From Mucidula mucida (Eukaryota > Basidiomycota > Agaricomycetes > Agaricales > Physalacriaceae): a DNA stretch of 64,000 nucleotides. The notes below the pieces were generated by a model, which saw nothing but the letters and a program-made list of their open reading frames with translations, was not told where the DNA came from and did not search any database. The position numbers and the translations under genes are program-made. Below, one piece after another: positions 11,147 through 22,363 of the stretch. Position 1 is the stretch's first letter. The number at the start of each line of letters is the position of its first letter. The stretch lies in the NCBI GenBank assembly GCA_015501055.1, contig JADNYV010000081.1, forward strand, positions 85,930 through 149,929, given 5' to 3'.

Positions 11147-12439
11147 TTCAGGATGTATACCGATCAGACCAGGCTGGCGGAAGACGATGTCTTTCAGAGT
11201 GTACTCGGTATTCTCAATGTTCATTCGCCAATTGTAGAAGATTTTGCGCCAGTCTTGCGAGCCATTCTCTTCCGCAAGTTCGGAGGCCGATTGAGAGCTC
11301 ATATACAACGTCCACAAACCTTGGACAATATTGTGAAGGTGAGGTCCTCGGGACTGAGGCGGCGCAGACCGTACACCATCAATATGAAGAGTTTCTGTCC
11401 TTCTTCTGTCGAGAGGTCGACGTCGGTGGAAACGGCGACTACACTCCGGTCATAGTACTGCAGTTGGAATCGGTGGCGGTCAAACAACGTGACTATGCTG
11501 TGGGAGCGCAGGATGACGTCCCACAAGTGCTCCATGGCATATCGTGCGCATTCCATTTCTGTACGTTCCTGTGCCCAGTTATGATTACTTTCTTGCGTCT
11601 TGTTTGAATCCGCATTCGAGGCTACGTTCGACGTGATATGATCACTGAACGTACTCCCGTCGACATCGTCTTTCGGGCACTTTTGTTTACTATACGTAGG
11701 ACTGAGTTTTGTAGCGTTGGAAGCCGCAGACCTCGAAGTAGGCGTGCTTGCCAGTGCGCTGAGGCATGGGTTGACACCTGGAATCCAGTAAGACTAAAGC
11801 GCTCATGAATTGACCATTACCTTTATGTAGAACACGGAGCTGACGGTCGCCGCGGGACAAAGCCATGCCGGTGTCTTTTCCTTCAACGGTATTGACCAGG
11901 TCCAAGATGGAAAAGGCTCTGTCGTAAACAGTGTTCTTGCCGCTGGGGGACACATGTTCAAGGTCTTCAACAATTTTTCCACATTGGATGTTCGGCAGGG
12001 GATCAGATTGGTCCAGCAGGTTCAATACAACCGTGTAGAGGGCAATGATGACACGGTAAAGCCCGTCTCCGGAGGCGGGACCTTTGGTAGCTATGAAAAA
12101 GTCATTCAAGACCTTCTTGAAGTTGCCATGGGAGCTGATGGAGCTGATAGACGTCAAGATGTTAATGCACAATGGATCTTCATCCGGAATGGCAGGCGTT
12201 CAAAAAACGAGTGCCACAAACTTTTCGGCGTGCAAGAAGATGCGATGGTGCTGCATGTCGTGCTCGAGGTATTCGTCGTGAGCTTTCCTCTCATATCCTC
12301 TGACGCCAGGTATGTCACTGAGAGCCTCAGGTGTGCTGGAAAATGTAGAACGAGTATTGCTCGACATGTAAGAGAAAGTGTTGGTGTATCCCGTAGCCGG
12401 ATCACTCGGAGAGACAGGAGAGATAACACGCATAAACAA
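11147..12439 (-). pseudogene. FunK1 kinase relic B (lacks catalytic half)
   Basis: Reading leftwards from 12439, fragments follow the order of an intact FunK1 gene: SPSDPATGYTNTFSYMSSNT, GVRGYERKAHDEYLEHDM, LNDFFIATKGPASGDGLY, LDLVNTVEGKDTGM, a conserved intron after RVLHKG, then MECARYAMEHLWDVILRSHS and YYDRSVVAVSTDVDLS. After LSPEDL, sequence corresponding to the following exon is lost; then DWRKIFYNWRMNIENTEYTL and FRQPGLIG appear, and homology stops at about 11155. The beta-3 lysine, HRD loop and the rest of the C-lobe are missing. It is closest to the kinases at 45.5 and 52.6 kb. Non-functional. Confidence 0.85.
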
Positions 12440-12782
12440 GTCCCTTTACCGAGTGTACCACCGACTTTTTGGTCATCACTAGACGAACAGACAGCACCGT
12501 CGCATTCTTCGCCAGCGCTTCTCTTCATTGGCGCGGTCTTCTGTAACTACGGTCTAGCCTTACAACAAATGCAGACAACACTGAGTCAACTTCTTGCACT
12601 GAGACCATACCTGCCTCTCTTGGTGCATAATGCCGCAAGTCTGCCTTTCATGGAGACCTCGTCTAACATGAGATGTCGGCTTCTTGAGATTCCCGAAGCA
12701 GTAATGGAAAGCAGATCTGAATAGAGAGTCGTGTTGTCACTGTTAGTACTTCGTAAGTGGTAAACCCAGTCATAGCCATACA

Positions 12783-14207
12783 TCATCCTTCTATCCATGC
12801 TTCTTGCCTCTGCGTCTACTCAAAATGGTGTCAAAAACGCCGCTGAACATCGCGTGTGGACTCACCAGAATGATAAGATCCAGTTTTTGGTTGAGGACCC
12901 GGTTATGATTCACCTGTGTCTGATGTAACTCAACAACACATATCATTAGGCGTGTTTGAAGGCACTGTAGCTGCAGGAGCAGATGCGTTGTCGAGATCTG
13001 CCTTGTGACCTACGATGTATCAATTTCAGGATCTCATGCACACAGGTTGTCGACTCACGCTGAACACGATTCTGGCAGTCTCTAATTTTGCAGTAAGATC
13101 CTGAATCACGTCCTTGATGCGCCTGCGGAAGACGAAATGGTTTAGCAAGCTGTACTTGCACAAGGTGGCGGTAGTACGCTCCACTTCCCGGAGCGTCCTA
13201 CAAGCCATGTCAACATCATGTCAAAGCTATATGCGAAAAACGTACACCCAAAAGTCCATTAGATTGGTATTGATATGCATGCCTTCAGGGCATGATGAAA
13301 ACTCGTTTAGAATGGCGATAGTGAGAGTCGCGGTCCGAGTCACAAGGGACATAATCTCCGTACGAGCTACGCGAGCCGTCTGACAAGCGGTAATAACAGA
13401 TCCGCCGCAACATAATGAGATTTCTCTCACCTCGACTGCGGCGATAATTTTCCGTACGACTCTGCACGCTCCTTCTGCAATGTATCCAAAGCCGGGAATC
13501 AGTTTGGAGACACTCTCTGCGATATCCAGACATAAGAGAACGTTGGAGAATGTGCACAATGAGGTTGGATTGTCCGGAGTGTGTGGCTGAACAACAGCAA
13601 GACTACGAACATGTTCGTTTCATTGTCTAAAGTACGGGAGCAAGAGCGGGATCAACCTAGGAAGAACGTCGCTAACCCCTTGCGCCGGCGGCAATTTCTC
13701 GTACTGGTATGCCTGTCGAGCATCGCCATCTGGAAGCGCAAATGCACACAGGGGTACCGGATGGCTAGAATAAGGTGAAGACAGCAAATAGCTTCTCTTG
13801 AAGTGGATACGCACTCATTGCGCTCTCCCCAGAGTCTTACCGGTGGCATCTTGTCGTGCCGCAGGTAGGGATGGCGTGCTATTAGCATAACTCCTAGGAC
13901 ATGTTCCAAGAGAAGATCAACAGGCAATACAGCGTGCTGCATTCGTACAAGTTTCACGAGAAAGTGACACTCAAGCAATGTTATCACTCACATCGTAATC
14001 CAGCGGTACCGTCCTCACCCACCGGGCTACCCAGAGAAACAACGGATCGGTGTTCAGACCGTCTAGACTGCTCAAGGCTTCCAAGGCGTTGGCACATAGA
14101 GTGTTATTACGCTTAAATATACGACTGTATGAGTCTGCCTTTGTCCAGGCATACAGCTCACTGACGTAGCCCCGGATGATGGGGACCTTCAGAGAGGAAG
14201 GCATCAT
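12783..14207 (-). CDS. Protein with MLKL-NTD-like helical bundle region
   Basis: I infer about eight exons joined by GT-AG introns, giving roughly 330 residues from the Met at 14207 (MMPSSLKVPIIRGYV) to a TGA at 12783. The first third (NTLCANALEALSSL, HAVLPVDLLLEHVLGVMLIA) is unrecognised. The second half reads as a bundle of amphipathic helices: GYIAEGACRVVRKIIAAVE, then RTEIMSLVTRTATLTIAIL, then MDFWTLREVERTTATLCK, then RRIKDVIQDLTAKLETARI, then QISTTHLLLQL. This order and spacing resemble the MLKL N-terminal-like (4HB/adaptor) module that precedes NACHT or kinase domains in many Agaricomycete proteins. No effector or nucleotide-binding domain follows. Exon borders are manual. The alternative is a generic coiled-coil protein. 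Confidence 0.5.
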
Positions 14208-14492
14208 ATTGTCGTTGTATGTCCAGCCGTGATAGGGGCGGTACGATACCAGTTCCCACTCTCAATGGTATTTGATGGGAGGATTAGAGGCCCCAATAAA
14301 GGTCCAGCCGCGTCGTGGCATTTTAGAGTGAGAGGTGCAGAGCTGTAACCGAGCAATTCACACACTGATGATGTCAGCCTTCTGTACCTATGTATGTTCG
14401 ACGAACTCTCAGGGTAATACGTTTACGCGTGGAGGTGCTATCTGCTTTAGCGGCTGAGGAAACCAGGCGAGAGATTTGGGAGCTTACTGCAG

Positions 14493-15514
14493 TCATAACT
14501 CAAGGTACCATGGGCCTAGACATCGGTGGCGGTCGAACAACATGACAATGCTGTGGGAGCGGCAGATGTCCGACAAGTGCTCCATAGCATATCGTGCGTA
14601 TTGCACTTCCGTAGGTTTCTGTGCCCAGTTATGATCTCTTTCTTGCGTCCTGGTTGACTCCGCACTTGAGGCTACCTGCGACGCGATATGACCACTCCCG
14701 TCAACATTGCCTTTCGGGCGCTTTCGCTTACTAGACGTAGGGCTGAGTTTTGTACCGTCAGAAGCAGCAGACCTCGAAGTCGGCGTGCTTGTCGGTTCGG
14801 TTAGGCATGGGTCCACACCTGAAATCGAGTAAGAATAAAACCGGCGGAAGCGCTAGTGTAAGAAACTCTACCTTATGTAGCACCCGGGGGGCGTGGTTGC
14901 CGCGGGACAAAGTCATGCTGGTCTCTTCTCCTGCGACGCCATGGACAAGATCCAAGATGGAGAAGGCTCTGTGGTGAACGCCGTTGCTGCCGGGGGACAT
15001 CTCTCCAAGGTCTTCAACAAAACTTTTGACCTTGCATGTACGGCAGGGGATCAGCTTGGTCCAACAGATTCAATACCACGGTGCAGAGGGAAATAATGCG
15101 GCGGCGGTAAAGCCCGTCCCCGGTGGTGGGACCTTTGGTAGCCAGGAAAAAGTCATTCAATGCCTTCTTGAAGTTGCCATGGGCAATGATAGACGGCAAG
15201 ACTTTAACGAACGATGAAACTTCGTCCCGGCTGACAGGCATTTTAACCACGAGCTCCATGCACTTTACAGCGCGCAAGAAGACGCGATGGTACTGGATGT
15301 CATGCTCAATGTATTCGTCGTGAGTTTTCCTCTTGTATCTTCTGTCGCCAAGTAGAGTGCTGTGAGCCTGAGGTGTGCTGGAAAATGTAGAACAAGTATT
15401 GCTCGACATGTAGTAAGAGAAAGCGTCGGCGTATCCCGTAGCAGCTGTCGGATCACTCGGAGTGACAACACGTACAAAGAAGCCGCCCATCCTTTTGTGT
15501 CTGCAAAAATGCAA
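14493..15514 (-). pseudogene. FunK1 kinase relic C (N-terminal half)
   Basis: From 15514 leftwards the frames give VRVVTPSDPTAATGYADAF, KRKTHDEYIEHDIQYHRVF, LNDFFLATKGPTTGDGLYR, LDLVHGVAGEETSM, the conserved intron after RVLHK, a Ser/Thr-rich nuclear-type patch (SKRKRPKGNVDGS) and YARYAMEHLSD. Homology ends abruptly at FDRHRCLGPW near 14520. The catalytic half is absent, and frameshifts interrupt the N-terminal part near 15000. The fragment that would normally come next is found inverted at 15580-15815. Confidence 0.82.
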
Positions 15515-15579
15515 CGGTACGTAGGTCCCCTTCTACGCAGTGTTGTGCGACCCGACACGTCAAAGGAGGCACGATATTC

Positions 15580-15815
15580 ATGCCTTCGGAACTCACAGAA
15601 GAGAATTGCTCTCAGGACAGACGCAAAATCTTCAATAGTTATTGGCGACTCATGAACATCGAGAATACGGAGTACACTCTCAAGAAGATCGTCTTTCACA
15701 CAGCCATGTCTGATCTGTCGCACCACCTGCGTCGTGAAAGCCATAAGTTCGTCCGACAAGAAGCGCTTTGTCGTGAAATTCAGCTTTCAACCCGGTCACG
15801 CGGTATAGAGATGCG
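15580..15815 (+). pseudogene. Inverted FunK1 kinase fragment
   Basis: On the plus strand this reads DRRKIFNSYWRLMNIENTEY, TLKKIVF, then a scrambled RATCVV equivalent and REIQLSTRSRG. That corresponds to the segment DWRKIFYNRRMNIEHEEYNL of the kinase at 52.6 kb. It is the piece missing from relic C but on the opposite strand, which implies an inversion inside the relic. Confidence 0.7.
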
Positions 15816-16173
15816 GGAAGTACTCACTAAGAAATTCAAGTTTACCTTTACGTAGAACAGACGGATAGTCATCGCCACTACATAAGACCGTGTCGGTGTC
15901 CTTCCCTACTACGACGTGGACGACAATCAAGGCGGAGAGGTTTTGGTCGCGGACGTGATCCAGTGAGGGATTTGGCATGGGACATGTGTTTGACTGAACA
16001 ATGGACGGATAGTCGAGCATCGTTGTCAGGAAGAGGGTTTCAGTCATCAGCATCTGTCCATGCGTTAAAAGGACACCTCCAAGACGCGAGGTCACCGTAC
16101 TCGCGACGTTGAAGAAGCCACGGAAGGTGAAAGGCTCTCCTTGGAGTCTTAGAGTCCATCGTGAATATTTCAC
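15796..16173 (-). pseudogene. Divergent FunK1 N-terminal fragment
   Basis: A 125-codon frame ends in LSALIVVHVVVGKDTDTVLC and GDDYPSVLRKGK. This matches the segment LDLVHVVEGEDTVMAW plus RVLHKG just before the conserved intron in the other FunK1 genes. The remainder is too diverged to align by eye. It is a relic of a more distant family member. Confidence 0.5.
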
Positions 16174-16354
16174 ACTGTGTGCTATGCTGTTGTAATTATC
16201 TTGTGTTCCAAAAGTGGTGTGTCGTGCAAGAGACGCGTCTACCTCGGCTTGGCGGAGTTACAATATTCGGCACGCAATATTGCTTTGACTTAACCACGAC
16301 TACCCATCTACTTACTGATACCCTTGACCATTGGCGATAAGACACCCGCCTTTA

Positions 16355-16705
16355 ATGAAGCTCTCCACTGGCATATTCACTGCCCTCCTCGTAGCGGCTT
16401 TAGGTACGTGCCTTTCTGCCTTGCATTTACCGAGATCTTAACGTGATTCCAGCCAGTGCCGCGCCAACGCGCATAGTCATTCTTTCCGAGCCCATCCAGT
16501 ACAATAACTCACTCCCTCCACCCTCGTTTGCAGTGGGAATGGTCCCCGGGACCGTTAATCGCGAAATGCAGTGTCCTTGCCCAGCCCACAACAGCGCCAT
16601 ATCAATCGCTAACGCTTTCCGTCAGGCTTTTGGACTGGATCTCATCTCCACCGTCGACGTTGCTCCCGCTTCGAACGTCAGCGCTCCTTCCACTCACATC
16701 TTGTT
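16355..16705 (+). pseudogene. Membrane-protein gene, third copy, 5' half (split by hAT)
   Basis: The ATG at 16355 starts MKLSTGIFTALLVAAL (signal peptide), followed by a short intron and SAAPTRIVILSEPIQYNNSL, AFRQAFGLDLISTVDVAPAS and SAPSTHILF. The frame is cut at 16705 by the hAT element and resumes at 22381. The upstream 110 bp also match the region before the right-arm gene at 49747, so this is a third copy of the same block. Confidence 0.9.
16698..16705. repeat. hAT target-site duplication, left
   Basis: ATCTTGTT, repeated exactly at 22381-22388. The uninterrupted right-arm homologue has one ATCTCGTT at this position. Eight base pairs is the standard hAT duplication length. Confidence 0.95.
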
Positions 16706-16722
16706 TAGAGTCGGACGCGAGT
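16706..16722 (+). repeat. hAT terminal inverted repeat, left
   Basis: TAGAGTCGGACGCGAGT; 14 of 17 positions match the inverted right end. Confidence 0.85.
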
Positions 16723-16956
16723 ATAGAATAAAAAAAGTACTCACGAATAAACTCATACTCATCATGCAAGCCAAGAGTATACTCGCACGTGAGTAGAGTA
16801 GAGTCTAGAGTCTATGGTGAGTCTAGAGTTTCAGTTTGGGGCCACGAATACTCGATAGACTCATACTCATAAATATTCGTGAATACTCATGAGTATTCTT
16901 ATATTCGTGAGTATTCGTGAGTATTCAGCTCCTAATATATATTTTTTGAACAAAAT

Positions 16957-17042
16957 GAACCCCGTGAGCATTGAACCCACGGAGCTCAGCCATTTCTGTG
17001 CATCAGCACAACAACGAGTATAACCACTGCGCCAAAAGGGCA
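16957..17042 (-). other. tRNA-like sequence inside the hAT left end
   Basis: On the minus strand, TGGCGCAGTGGTTATAC resembles a tRNA A box and GGGTTCAATGC a B box about 45 bp further on, with flanking CCGTG and CACGG able to pair. The T loop is too long and the acceptor stem is poor, so a working tRNA is unlikely. It may be a decayed tRNA or the head of a tRNA-derived SINE. Confidence 0.35.
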
Positions 17043-17259
17043 TATTCATTATACAATTTCAGTCCAGATCACACATAATTAGGTAAAATGCCATTAGCAA
17101 AAAAAAGGACAAAGGCCATGAAGGCCATACAAAATGTTGTGCTACAAACAAACCTGATGCGAGTACTGTTGCGAAGCGACGCATACGACGCATCAGGTGA
17201 AGAGTATGATACATCTAATATACAAAAAAACTACAAAATCGTCCACAAAAACGAATACT

Positions 17260-19549
17260 CTACAGTCCGTGAGGAAGAAGGGGTGCGCGCCCGAAAACTG
17301 TAACGTAACAGTCCACATAGTACTCAGCTAATCCGTACTCAACAGTCCGCATTTCCCGTTCTGACATCAGAGAGCCACAGATCAACTTGTGAGCGGCCTG
17401 TGAAGTTCCCGCCGGCATTGGTGGAACACGACACCAGCGTCGCATCACCCGGTACAAAGCAGCCAGGACAGACGCGCGTCCCGTAAACGTTGCTGCCGCC
17501 AGCCCCATCCGACCCCAGTCAATGCTCTCCGGGACGACTCGGCCGTTGAAAAGTGCACCGAGAATCTGCATCTGGCGGTCACCGAAAGACGAGGCATCCA
17601 AATTGTCGTAAGGCACTGCTTGCTCAAGCTCCGTGTCAGGTTGCGGATCGTTGAAGCCCACGGGCTTGAGGTCGTAGCAAAGGCGGTCGAGCGCGAGGAA
17701 CTCGTAGCGGAAATTGGTCTCGAATAACTCCCAAAGAATTTCCCGGCAAACATGCTGAGCAGGTAAAACATTCGGTTGTAGCTGTTCTCCTTGCCAAGTC
17801 GCCGACGCAGTAGAAAGGTTGGACAGGTCGACAGAGCCCTAGAGCGACAGGGTTATTTCAAGTCAAATAGATAGAAGAGAAAAAATCCACACCTGCATTG
17901 AACCCGCTTCTATACACTTTGATAGCTCCTGTCGGACTTCTTCGTGAGCCTTTGCTGCCCATCCATCTCCTTTAGACCCGTGTAACTCGAGCCCCAACAC
18001 ACGCCGCCAAACTGGTGCTGCCAACGGCTCGAATACCGACGACTGCAGACGATAATGAAGAATGGTGCGCAGTTTGAGATACGTTAGGAGCATGAAAGCC
18101 CTCGTCGTCTCGTTCTCGACATTGGCGATGACATTCGGATCAGGAAGGGCATAACCTCTGCGAACACCAGAGGGCAACGGGCCTGATGGTTGGCGGTTTC
18201 CACCGGCGCGCTTGAGCGCTGCCATCCAAGTAGGCAAGGCGCGGGGCATCAAGGGCGACTGCGTATCCTCGAACTTGTTACGGTCGGGCTTATTGGCACT
18301 GAGTGCTTTTGAGCGAGAAGAATCTATGCGAAGGGAATGAGTTATCGGCCAAAGAAATGTATGAAAACACATACATGGTGCGGGACGTTTTGATGAACGA
18401 GACGAAGAATGTTTTGCCGGGGACGATGATGAAGACACCGTTTGGATCGGAGATGCTGATGCGCGAGGAGTATCGGACTTGGATGAAGATGCAGTGGGAG
18501 GGGTGAAAGGCAAGATTTCACCATGGCTGTGGTAAATACTTGGCGGCGATGCCATCTTGCGAATATAGGCTGCCATCGCCCGATACCGTTCGAGCGAGCC
18601 GCTGCTGCCGACAAAGATGACAGGATGAGGAGGATTTGCTTGCTTGTAGGAGACGCCGATATTCTGAAAGCGCCGAACAGGCGGCGGCCCATCGTCAAAC
18701 CACTTGTCGACACGGATTCCTGTCTCTGCACCAAGTCGTCGAGAGAGCCAGACAGGCACGCCCGCCTGCAAATAACGTTAGTCACGGCTAGGTAAGTGAA
18801 TGAACAGGACTCACTCTGTACAAACTCTCCGCCTCCTCCAATCTATCAGTGAGGGCACCAATAACATCGAGAAGCGGCTCGATGCGACCAGTGAAGTGAT
18901 AATACGGCTCGCGGGCTTGGAGGAACCAGGTTAAGCGTGCGTCGAACTCAAGGATAATGCGCTGGGTCATCCGCCAAGTCATTAACGACTCATCGAATGA
19001 CGCCGGACAGGTGAAGCGCCCGAACAGGTATTTGAGGCGTGGGACAAAGTCACTGAGCTGTCTATCTTCACGGATGAGCGTGGCGTCTTCGGCGCTGAGG
19101 CCGCTGACCACCTTCGACAGACGGTCGCGGGCCATTTTCCACACTCCGCGAAGAAGATCGACCCATTTAGCATTGATTACACCCAGCCCGCTGGAAGCGT
19201 CCTGCGAAGTGCGTTCAAATTCGACAGTAGAGGGGGACAGCCAGAGGATATGGTCGTTGCCGGTAGAGGGGAAGCGGATGAGGGCGAGGTGTGGTACACG
19301 AGTGTCAAAAGGTTGGGGATGGTAGAGAGGATCGTCGTGACCAAAGTGTCCGTCGGCAAGCATGTTGATTTCCCGCACGCCGACGAGAGGCAATGCAATG
19401 TGGTTCGAGTTGGGGGACGTAACGACAATGTTTTCCGAAATGAAGCGATACCCAACCTTCCCCTCGTAGGATTTGAGCTCTGCTCACTCGAAGTCAGTGT
19501 CCTGAAGTCTGGAAATAAATAATGACTTACCGGGCGTTGTGGTAGTCAT
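17260..19549 (-). CDS. Unrecognised passenger gene inside the hAT element
   Basis: At least four exons with good GT-AG sites give an uninterrupted protein of roughly 700 residues. The start MTTTTP is at 19549-19531. The next exon contains ELKSYEGKVGYRFISENIV, MPLVGVREINMLADGHFG and DDPLYHPQPFDTRVPHLAL. The next has AGVPVWLSRRLGAETGIRV, YKQANPPHPVIFVGSSGSLE and a Ser/Pro-rich linker. The last runs GSVDLSNLSTASATWQGEQ to the stop at 17260. I do not recognise a domain, and no transposase motif is seen. I have a loose memory of similar hypothetical proteins in other mushroom genomes. The intact frame contrasts with the broken transposase beside it, which suggests either recent capture or selection for the passenger. 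Confidence 0.7.
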
Positions 19550-20448
19550 CGATAAGCAAGATGCGTCTACATAGCGAAGTAAGTATGTATCGTTGTTGGG
19601 AAGAGAGTGACTCCATACCTCGCGCGAGGGAACGTGAAAATAGATTCCTCAAAGATAACGCGCCTCAAGGGCGATCAAACCCGCGGTATCCGTCCTTGTC
19701 TCGTTCCTGGGAGCTCGATCCCGCCGTCCTAGTTGTCGGGTCCCGACTCTTTTGCCGTCGTTGAGACAGAAAAAAGCGAATGGATGGTTTGTGGTCGTTG
19801 AGACACACAAGTCCAATTGTCTTTAAGACAATCGGAATTACCAGATGCGATATTAAATCGCACGGCAGTGGCGAGGTAAGATTGCGGAAGGAACAGGATG
19901 GGAGAAAGGGAGAACAAGAGAGAGAAAAGATGGGAGATCGGCACTTAATTGGCGTGTTAACCGGTCCCGCCAACCCCGGTCCAGTCACACGGTACCAATT
20001 TTGGTAGTCAGGCTGCATTTCTTCCACCTCCCACCGTCTGCCCCGTCGCTTTTTTCGGTTTCCAACGCTCTCGAATTAATTTTGAGGCGTTCGTTGTCTT
20101 TGAGTCAATCTCAAAGCAACACTCTGGGTGTTGGATTAATTCCACCCCTTCCCCTTGGTCCTGACTCAACGTCGCACCTCTACGTTGGATCCTTCTCGCT
20201 GTCAATCTTTGAAGTATGTGCCTTTTTTCATTTTCATTCTGGTTGACGTTGACGCTCTCATCTTTAGCCGTTTGAATCGTATCTCCTTCGTGGTGTGTGG
20301 AACATTTCCTCCATACCTCGTGCTTCAGCTTACTACAATATTTTTGCAGTTCCCTCGTCACATTTAGTCTCGCTGCAGTCTCCTGTGCGTCCTTTATAGC
20401 CTGTATAAGAGTTTCCTGCATCTCATTGTTCATTTTTTAATAGTCGAC

Positions 20449-22123
20449 ATGGCCCCGCTCAAGCCTCCCGCCAAGCTAGGCAAAGCAACTGGGACCCCCG
20501 CAGCTTCCACCGCGAAGGCCAACGCTACCGGATCCAAGGCGAAACCCTCGAAACCCGCTCCCAAACCCGCTCCCAAACCCGCTCCCAAACCCGCTCCCAA
20601 ACCCGCTCCCAAAAAACCCGCCCCGGCAGCAGAGCCTCGCAAGCGTACCAGAGTGGCTTCAACCGGGAAGAAGAGACCCGCGGGAACGGATGAGTCTGTA
20701 CCCCCCACTGGCACCGCCCAGCGCATCGTCCAGCGCAGACCACGCATAGACGACGTGGCGTCAGATAGTGATGCGGACGAGGCTCCTCCCATGAAGAAAC
20801 GGAAACCCAATTTGACGGCGAAGGCCAAGGCGGCGAAGGAGGCGCAAACCAAGGCGGCGAACCCCAAGGCGGCGAAACGCAAGGTACTCCACGCTGCACG
20901 AAGTCATTCCCGTGTTTGACCTGCTCACCAAGGGTCTCGAGAAGCAGCTGCTTCGAACGGACATCCCCGTCGTGGTCCGCAAGGCTGTCCAGCGCGGCCT
21001 CATCGTTCTGGACAAGTATTACTCCAAAACGGATGATTCCGTGATGTGGAAGACTGCGATGCGTGAGTTTTCTCTCTTTTGGTTCAACCGCTTGTTAATT
21101 TTTGGTTTAGTGCTACACCCGAAGCATCGCGGGCACTACTTCACGAATCAGAAGTGGGAGCAGGCGTGGATCGATACCGCTGTCAGCGCCGCTCGCAAAG
21201 TCTGGCAAGAGGATTACAAGCCACTCATCAAGGCAGTCCCACCTCCGCCCGAGGTTGATTCGGACGACGACGCCTACGATATCTATGCTGCAGTTCATTC
21301 CTTCCCAGCCGTGTCTCAGACAGATCCATTCGATGCTTTTATTTCAGCGGACGCCACGGATGACGATGGAATCGATTACTGGGTTTCGAAGTCCGCACCG
21401 CACAATGCGGAGTTTATCACCCCACAACAAGCCCTTGCCCGGATGGCTCTCGACTTCTTGAGCTGTCCCGCCACTAGTACTGATGTCGAACGACTCTTCT
21501 CGCACAGTGGTCTTGTCGTCTCCAAACGACGACACAATCTCGCTGCGGACTCAATTCGAGAGACCACGATACTTGGACAGTGGCTTGCCATTGAGGATCT
21601 TGTCCCCGAGCAGAAGATTGCGAAGTTCTTGCACAATCGGAAGTTACGGAAGAAGGATTTGAATGAGGACCTCTCGACCGACTGGACGGATTCGGATGCA
21701 GACGCAGACGGAGGTGACGATTCCTCGGAGGATGCTGCACCGATGGATGTTTCCGATTCAGAGGTGGAGGTTGTCGAGGAGGTTGTCGAGGAGGATGAGG
21801 TTGTCGAGGAGGACGAGGTGGTTGACGAGGATGAGGTGGTTGACGAGGATGGGGATGATGTTGAGGAGAACTTGTGGACCAAGAGGAAGGGGAAGGGCAA
21901 GGCTGTTGCACAGTCGGAGGAGATGGACTTTTCTGATTTCCGCGATGGTATGGATCCTGTCTCAGAGTTTGACACGGGTCATGATGGTGATGTTGAGATT
22001 GACGATGATGACGATGATCTCTATGAAACGATTGAGCAGGTAGTTTTGGTTCGACGGCGCAAGCCTGCTTCTTCACCTCAGGATACTACTGATATGGATG
22101 CTACTGATATGGATATAACTTGA
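20449..22123 (+). pseudogene. hAT transposase remnant (C-terminal dimerisation domain)
   Basis: The 5' frame (20449-20919) encodes a Lys/Ala/Pro-rich basic region with five KPAP repeats. It is fused out of frame near 20884 to the conserved hAT C-terminal part: STLHEVIPVFDLLTKGLE, VLDKYYSKTDDSVMW, an intron at about 21062-21109 that restores AMLLHPKHRGHYF, QKWEQAWIDTAVSAA, and the dimerisation motif LSCPATSTDVERLFSHSG with SKRRHNLAADSIR. An acidic Val/Glu/Asp repeat tail ends at 22123. The several hundred residues holding the BED finger and most of the RNase-H-like catalytic core are absent. This looks like an internal deletion derivative with no transposase activity of its own. Confidence 0.9.
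20551..20610 (+). repeat. 12-bp tandem repeat (KPAP coding), five copies
   Basis: Unit AAACCCGCTCCC repeated five times without change, encoding Lys-Pro-Ala-Pro repeats in the transposase remnant. Confidence 0.95.
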
Positions 22124-22363
22124 TACACTTACGACCTACTTACTTTAATCTTCACTGTCTTTATGTTTGAATTTGCTTGCTGATACGTGAGTATACTCGA
22201 GTATACTCGGATCGTACTCGAGTACTCGAATACTCGAGACTCATGAAGTACTCTCGAGTAGAGTAGATATTCGAGTAGAGTCTCGAGTGAAGACTCGAGT
22301 CTTGAGTATTGGGTTTGAGGTAAGAGTTACTCATACGATGAGTCCGAATATACTCGAGTATGG

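Noticed and set aside
20008..20433. A 141-codon minus-strand frame beginning MNNEMQETLIQAIKDAQET.
   Set aside because: It overlaps the leader of the plus-strand transposase remnant inside the hAT element, has no known domain and no splice partners; probably a chance frame.
21376..22076. Long minus-strand Ser/Thr- and His/Pro-rich frames of about 200 codons.
   Set aside because: They are the complement of the acidic Val/Glu/Asp repeat tail of the transposase remnant.
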